Positions 12,425 through 15,774 of a DNA stretch of 15,774 bases are shown here, in pieces. Position 1 is the first letter of the stretch. Each line of letters begins with the position of its first letter. Under the pieces are notes generated by a model, which did not search any database, was not told the origin of the DNA, and was given only the letters and a program-made list of their open reading frames with translations. The position numbers and the translations under genes are program-made. The DNA is from JBEHWX01 sp048498995 (GTDB lineage: Bacteria > Bacteroidota > Ignavibacteria > OLB7): the NCBI GenBank assembly GCA_048498995.1, contig JBEHWX010000126.1, positions 1 through 15,774 of the forward strand, given 5' to 3'.

Positions 12425-14947
12425 ATGGAACAGACCGAGAAACCGTTCTGGAGCGCGGAGCCGGCCGACCTGCTCGCCCGCCTCGGGTCGGGACCGGACG
12501 GACTCACCGCCGCGGAGGCCGCCGCCCGCCTGGCGCGCTTCGGCGCCAACACGCTCGAGACATCCGAGCGACGGGGCCCCGTCGCCCTCTTTCTCTCGCA
12601 GTTCAAGAGCCCGATCATCCTGATCCTGATCGCCGCCGCGATCCTCTCGATCTTCCTCGGCGAACGAACCGACGCCGAGATCATCATGGCGATCGTCCTC
12701 ATCAGCGGCCTGCTCGGGTTCTGGCAGGAGCGGGGAGCCGCCGGCGCCGTGGAGCGCCTGCTGGCGATCGTCAGGATCACCGCCACGATCCTGCGCGACG
12801 GCAAGAGCACCGAGGTTCCCATTGAACAGGTGGTGCCGGGGGACGTGGTGACCCTGAGCGCCGGCGACGTGATCCCCGGCGACGCGCTGATCATCGAGTC
12901 CAAGGATCTCTACGTGGACGAGGCAGCGCTCACCGGCGAGACCTTTCCGGCCGAGAAGGAGCCGGGAGCGGTCACGGCCGAGACGCCGATCGCGAAGCGC
13001 TCCAACGCGCTCTTCATGGGAACGCACGTGGTCAGCGGCACCGCGCGCGCCGTGATCGTCGAGACCGGGGCTCGCACCGAGTTCGGCCGGATCTCCCAGC
13101 GGCTCCGCGCGCGGCCGGCCGAGACCGATTTCGAGCATGGCATCCGCCGCTTCGGCTATCTGCTGATGGAGGTGACGCTGCTGCTGGTGATCGCGATCTT
13201 CGGCATCAACGTCTATCTCCACCGTCCCGTCGTCGACTCCTTCCTCTTCGCGCTCGCGCTGGCCGTGGGGCTCACGCCGCAACTCCTGCCGGCGATCATC
13301 AGCATCAACCTTGCCCGCGGCGCGCGCACGATGGCCGACCGGAAGGTGATCGTCAAGCGCCTGGCCGCCATCGAGAACTTCGGGAGCATGACCATCCTCT
13401 GCTCCGACAAGACCGGCACCCTCACCGAGGGAGTGGTCCGCATCCAGAGTGCGCTCGACGTGGCCGGCAACCCGAGCGACGAGGTGCTCCGCCACGCGTT
13501 CATCAACGCGTCGTTCGAGTCCGGCTTCACCAACCCGATCGACCAAGCCATCCGCTCCGGAACATCGTTCGATCTGACCGGCTATACGAAGGTAGACGAG
13601 GTCCCCTACGACTTCACCCGGAAGCGCCTGAGCGTGATGGTCCGCCGCGACGGCCGGACGCTGATGGTGACCAAGGGAGCGGTGACGAACGTGCTCGACG
13701 TCAGCGCCACGGCGCTGATGCCGGACGGAGCGCGCGTGCCGATCGCGACGGCGCGCCCGGTGATCGACGACTGTTTCGCCAGGCGGAGCTCCGAGGGGCT
13801 CCGCGTGCTCGGCGTGGCGATCCGGGAGCTCGAGAGCGATCATGGCGCCGGAACCGCCGACGAGCGGGAGATGACCTTCATCGGCTTTCTCACCCTCTTC
13901 GATCCCCCGAAGCCGGGGATCGTCGAGACGGTGAAGCGCCTGGAGGATCTCGGCGTGTCGCTCAAGATCATCACCGGCGACAACCGGCTGGTGGCCGCCG
14001 CGGTCGCCGGACAGATGGGGCTCGACGGCGCCGGCGTGCTGGCCGGCCCCGACATGCACGCGATGAGCAGCCATGCCCTTGCCGCGCGCATCCGCCGGAC
14101 GCAGATCTTCGCGGAGGTGGAGCCGGCGCAGAAGGAGCAGATCGTCCGCGCGCTCCGCGGCGACGGACGCGTGGTCGGCTACCTCGGCGACGGCATCAAC
14201 GACGCGGCGGCGCTCAACGCGGCGGACGTCGGGATCTCCGTCGAGGGGGCGGTGGACGTGGCCAAGGAGACGGCGGACATCGTGCTGCTGGAGCACACGC
14301 TGGACGTGCTGATCGACGGCGTGATGGAGGGGCGCCGCACGTTCGCCAACACGCTCAAATACATCTTCATGGCCACCAGCGCGAACTTCGGCAACATGTT
14401 CAGCATGGCCGGTGCCTCCCTCTTCCTGCCGTTCCTCCCGCTGCTGCCGAAGCAGATCCTCGTGACCAATCTCCTGACCGATTTTCCGGAGATGACGATC
14501 GCCGGCGACAACGTGGACGAGGAGATGATCGCCCGGCCCCGGCGGTGGGATATCGGCTTCATCCGGGCGTTCATGATCGTCTTCGGACTGATCAGCTCGC
14601 TGTTCGATTATCTGACCTTCGCGGTGCTCCTGTACGTGCTCCGCGCGGGGCCGGAGGAGTTCCGCTCGGGATGGTTCGTGGAATCGGTGGTCTCGGCATC
14701 GATGATCGTGCTGGTGATCCGCACGCGCGGGCCCGTCACGCGCGGACGCCCCGGAAGGCTCCTCGTGGTGGCGACGCTCCTCGTGGCCGGGGCCACGATC
14801 GCCATCCCCTACACGCCGCTGGCGCCGGCGCTCGGGTTCGTGCCGCTGCCGGCGCGCTTCCTCGGCGCGCTCGCCGCGATCGTTGTTCTCTATATCGTCG
14901 TGACCGAGATCGCCAAACGGATCTTCTACCGGAAGCTCGGGAAGTGA
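12425..14947 (+). CDS. mgtA: Magnesium-translocating P-type ATPase (MgtA-like, P3B)
   Basis: Inner-membrane ATP-driven cation transporter, most like the MgtA/MgtB Mg2+ importers. The 840 residues are a little shorter than enteric MgtA (about 900), with the reduction mainly at the N-terminus. Seen in order: cation-ATPase N-terminal domain (about 5-50); TM1-2 (about 62-100); actuator TGET (170-173); TM3-4 with GLTPQLLP (282-289), where Salmonella MgtA has PEMLP; the MgtA-typical VIVKRLAAIENFG (308-320); phosphorylation site DKTGT with Asp328; nucleotide domain with KGAV (418-421); TGDN (517-520); GDGIND (588-593); and six C-terminal membrane segments (about 640-830). All catalytic motifs are intact. 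Regulation is not evident, and I see no Mg2+ riboswitch upstream. P2-type Ca2+ or other cation pumps are the alternative, but VIVKRL.AI.NFG favours Mg2+. Confidence 0.92.
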   Translation: MEQTEKPFWSAEPADLLARLGSGPDGLTAAEAAARLARFGANTLETSERRGPVALFLSQFKSPIILILIAAAILSIFLGERTDAEIIMAIVLISGLLGFWQERGAAGAVERLLAIVRITATILRDGKSTEVPIEQVVPGDVVTLSAGDVIPGDALIIESKDLYVDEAALTGETFPAEKEPGAVTAETPIAKRSNALFMGTHVVSGTARAVIVETGARTEFGRISQRLRARPAETDFEHGIRRFGYLLMEVTLLLVIAIFGINVYLHRPVVDSFLFALALAVGLTPQLLPAIISINLARGARTMADRKVIVKRLAAIENFGSMTILCSDKTGTLTEGVVRIQSALDVAGNPSDEVLRHAFINASFESGFTNPIDQAIRSGTSFDLTGYTKVDEVPYDFTRKRLSVMVRRDGRTLMVTKGAVTNVLDVSATALMPDGARVPIATARPVIDDCFARRSSEGLRVLGVAIRELESDHGAGTADEREMTFIGFLTLFDPPKPGIVETVKRLEDLGVSLKIITGDNRLVAAAVAGQMGLDGAGVLAGPDMHAMSSHALAARIRRTQIFAEVEPAQKEQIVRALRGDGRVVGYLGDGINDAAALNAADVGISVEGAVDVAKETADIVLLEHTLDVLIDGVMEGRRTFANTLKYIFMATSANFGNMFSMAGASLFLPFLPLLPKQILVTNLLTDFPEMTIAGDNVDEEMIARPRRWDIGFIRAFMIVFGLISSLFDYLTFAVLLYVLRAGPEEFRSGWFVESVVSASMIVLVIRTRGPVTRGRPGRLLVVATLLVAGATIAIPYTPLAPALGFVPLPARFLGALAAIVVLYIVVTEIAKRIFYRKLGK

Positions 14948-15006
14948 CGGAAGGGAATAGAACGACTCATGTTCATATCACCTCGATCCCGCAATGGTTC
15001 CCGAGC

Positions 15007-15642
15007 TTACTCCCGTCCGGTTGCCATGAAATATGCCATGCGATGGGCAAATTCCTCCGCGATAATGCCTCCGCCCTCCGTGTTCGACCAGCATTGAACG
15101 GAAAACGTGATGGAGTCCCTTCGTGGGATTCGCGAAACGGAAGTTCCCACGCAGCCGTCGCACGTTGAGACCGTCGGAGAGTAAGTTTGAATCAGATTTT
15201 CACTGGTGGATTGGATCTTGAGATAAGAATACCGAACCAGCCAGTCTGTTGCTCGCCCCCAGGACGTAGGCGCATCCTCAATCGGAACGGAGAACGTAAG
15301 AGGCTGCTGATTGATCGCACGCGTCAGAACTCCGTATCCATCATCTTCTGGCAGCATGACATTCATATAACCGCCGCCACTCACGCTATAGAACCGCGCA
15401 ACCCGCTGCCCCTTCCAGAGCGTCAAGAATACGGCATGAGCATCTACGGTATCGCCCGAATGAAGAGGCAAAGCTCCCAGCTTTTCGATAATGTTTTTTC
15501 CGTCGGTGGAATAAATGGCGGGCGAATCACGAGTAATCACGACGCGGTCATGCCGTTCGATCGTCGTACTCCATCTGGGCGCACACCCCCATAAGGTCGT
15601 GAGAACAGCAACCACAGCGATAGCGAACCAAATTCTGCACAT
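15007..15642 (-). CDS. Putative lipoprotein, unknown function, atypically low GC
   Basis: A 211-residue protein starting at the ATG at 15642, with GGAG (complement of 15650-15653) eight bases upstream. The N-terminus MCRIWFAIAVVAVLTTLWGC is a lipoprotein signal: LWGC lipobox with Cys20 as lipidation site, so it is exported and membrane-anchored. The mature part looks beta-rich (RVVITRDSPAIYST, AVFLTLWKGQRVARFYS, LTFSVPIE, YLKIQS). It has CDGC at 161-164 and another Cys at 184, possibly a disulfide pair. No known domain is recognised. Base composition is much closer to 50% GC than in neighbouring genes, with AT-ending codons; this suggests recent acquisition. It is convergent with the mgtA-like gene, with 59 bp between stops and no clear terminator. 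Confidence 0.8.
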   Translation of the reverse strand: MCRIWFAIAVVAVLTTLWGCAPRWSTTIERHDRVVITRDSPAIYSTDGKNIIEKLGALPLHSGDTVDAHAVFLTLWKGQRVARFYSVSGGGYMNVMLPEDDGYGVLTRAINQQPLTFSVPIEDAPTSWGRATDWLVRYSYLKIQSTSENLIQTYSPTVSTCDGCVGTSVSRIPRRDSITFSVQCWSNTEGGGIIAEEFAHRMAYFMATGRE

Positions 15643-15695
15643 GAGCTGGCTCCGGTGGACTATTCAGGATGTAGGAAGGCGGAAGGGGTTGGCCA

Positions 15696-15701
15696 AATAT
15701 A
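15696..15701 (-). promoter_or_regulatory. Possible -10 box of the lipoprotein gene
   Basis: TATATT on the minus strand, 54 bases upstream of the lipoprotein start in an AT-rich pocket. A matching -35 box is not obvious, so this is tentative. Confidence 0.3.
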
Positions 15702-15715
15702 CAACGGGACGCCCC

Positions 15716-15767
15716 GAAACGAACGAACCGGCCCGCCGCGGGATACGCGAAGGGCCGGTTCCGTTTC
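15716..15767. terminator. Strong bidirectional terminator-like hairpin
   Basis: GAACCGGCCC (15725-15734) pairs perfectly with GGGCCGGTTC (15752-15761) around a 17-base loop. Outside, GAAACG (15716-15721) pairs with CGTTTC (15762-15767) after a 3-base bulge on one side. The A-rich left flank and T-rich right flank suit termination in both directions. No gene in the window ends here, so it probably serves a gene beyond the right edge transcribed leftward. Confidence 0.6.
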
Positions 15768-15774
15768 AACAACG

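Noticed and set aside
11813..14296. Minus-strand open frame of 827 codons
   Set aside because: Antisense to the mgtA-like gene and the membrane protein gene. The composition is low-complexity (Asp/His/Arg/Gly), no domain is seen, and the plus strand has a complete P-type ATPase.

Overview
The window is chromosomal DNA from a high-GC bacterium. Coding density is high, codons end mostly in G or C, and many genes start through 4-bp stop/start overlaps. No rRNA, tRNA, CRISPR array, intact transposase or phage gene is visible. Gene content and the hairpin-repeat spacers (GGCGCACG...CGTGCGCC and GGGCGGCC...GGCCGCCC types) recall Gemmatimonadota or Acidobacteriota. That is an impression from sequence style, and the phylum cannot be fixed from this window.

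Left part (1-2675): an alpha/beta hydrolase cut by the left edge is coupled to an AraC-type regulator. A VOC (glyoxalase-fold) protein follows, coupled to a small Cdd1-type helix-hairpin-helix protein. Positions 2816-4426 hold three small membrane proteins of unknown function, the last two translationally coupled. Positions 4524-6550 hold glucose-6-phosphate isomerase (pgi) coupled to a single-domain cupin protein. The cupin's stop codon lies inside a copy of the hairpin repeat found further right. A 280-bp spacer with an operator-like palindrome leads to an exported TPR protein (6831-8054) and a YfcE/MJ0936-type metallophosphoesterase (8108-8638).

Middle part: on the minus strand, 8818-9816 encodes a protein built almost entirely of six Myb/SANT-like helix-turn-helix repeats, divergent from ribonuclease Z (9935-10858). 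This six-repeat DNA-binding protein is the most unusual gene here. To the right of rnz is about 1 kb without genes (10859-11881). It carries two 167/168-bp elements about 84% identical by hand count, each bounded by inverted copies of a hairpin arm, plus one solo arm and a hairpin of a second family.

Right part: a small membrane protein (11882-12343), then a magnesium-type P-type ATPase (mgtA-like, 12425-14947). Convergent to it is a putative lipoprotein gene (15007-15642, minus) with clearly lower GC than everything else, suggesting recent acquisition. A strong bidirectional terminator-like hairpin closes the right edge.

Most genes look like independent housekeeping or accessory units. The only clear partnerships are the coupled pairs: hydrolase/AraC, VOC/Cdd1, the two membrane proteins, and pgi/cupin. 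The candidate for something undescribed is the six-repeat HTH protein together with the family of palindromic elements. A functional link between those two is speculation.
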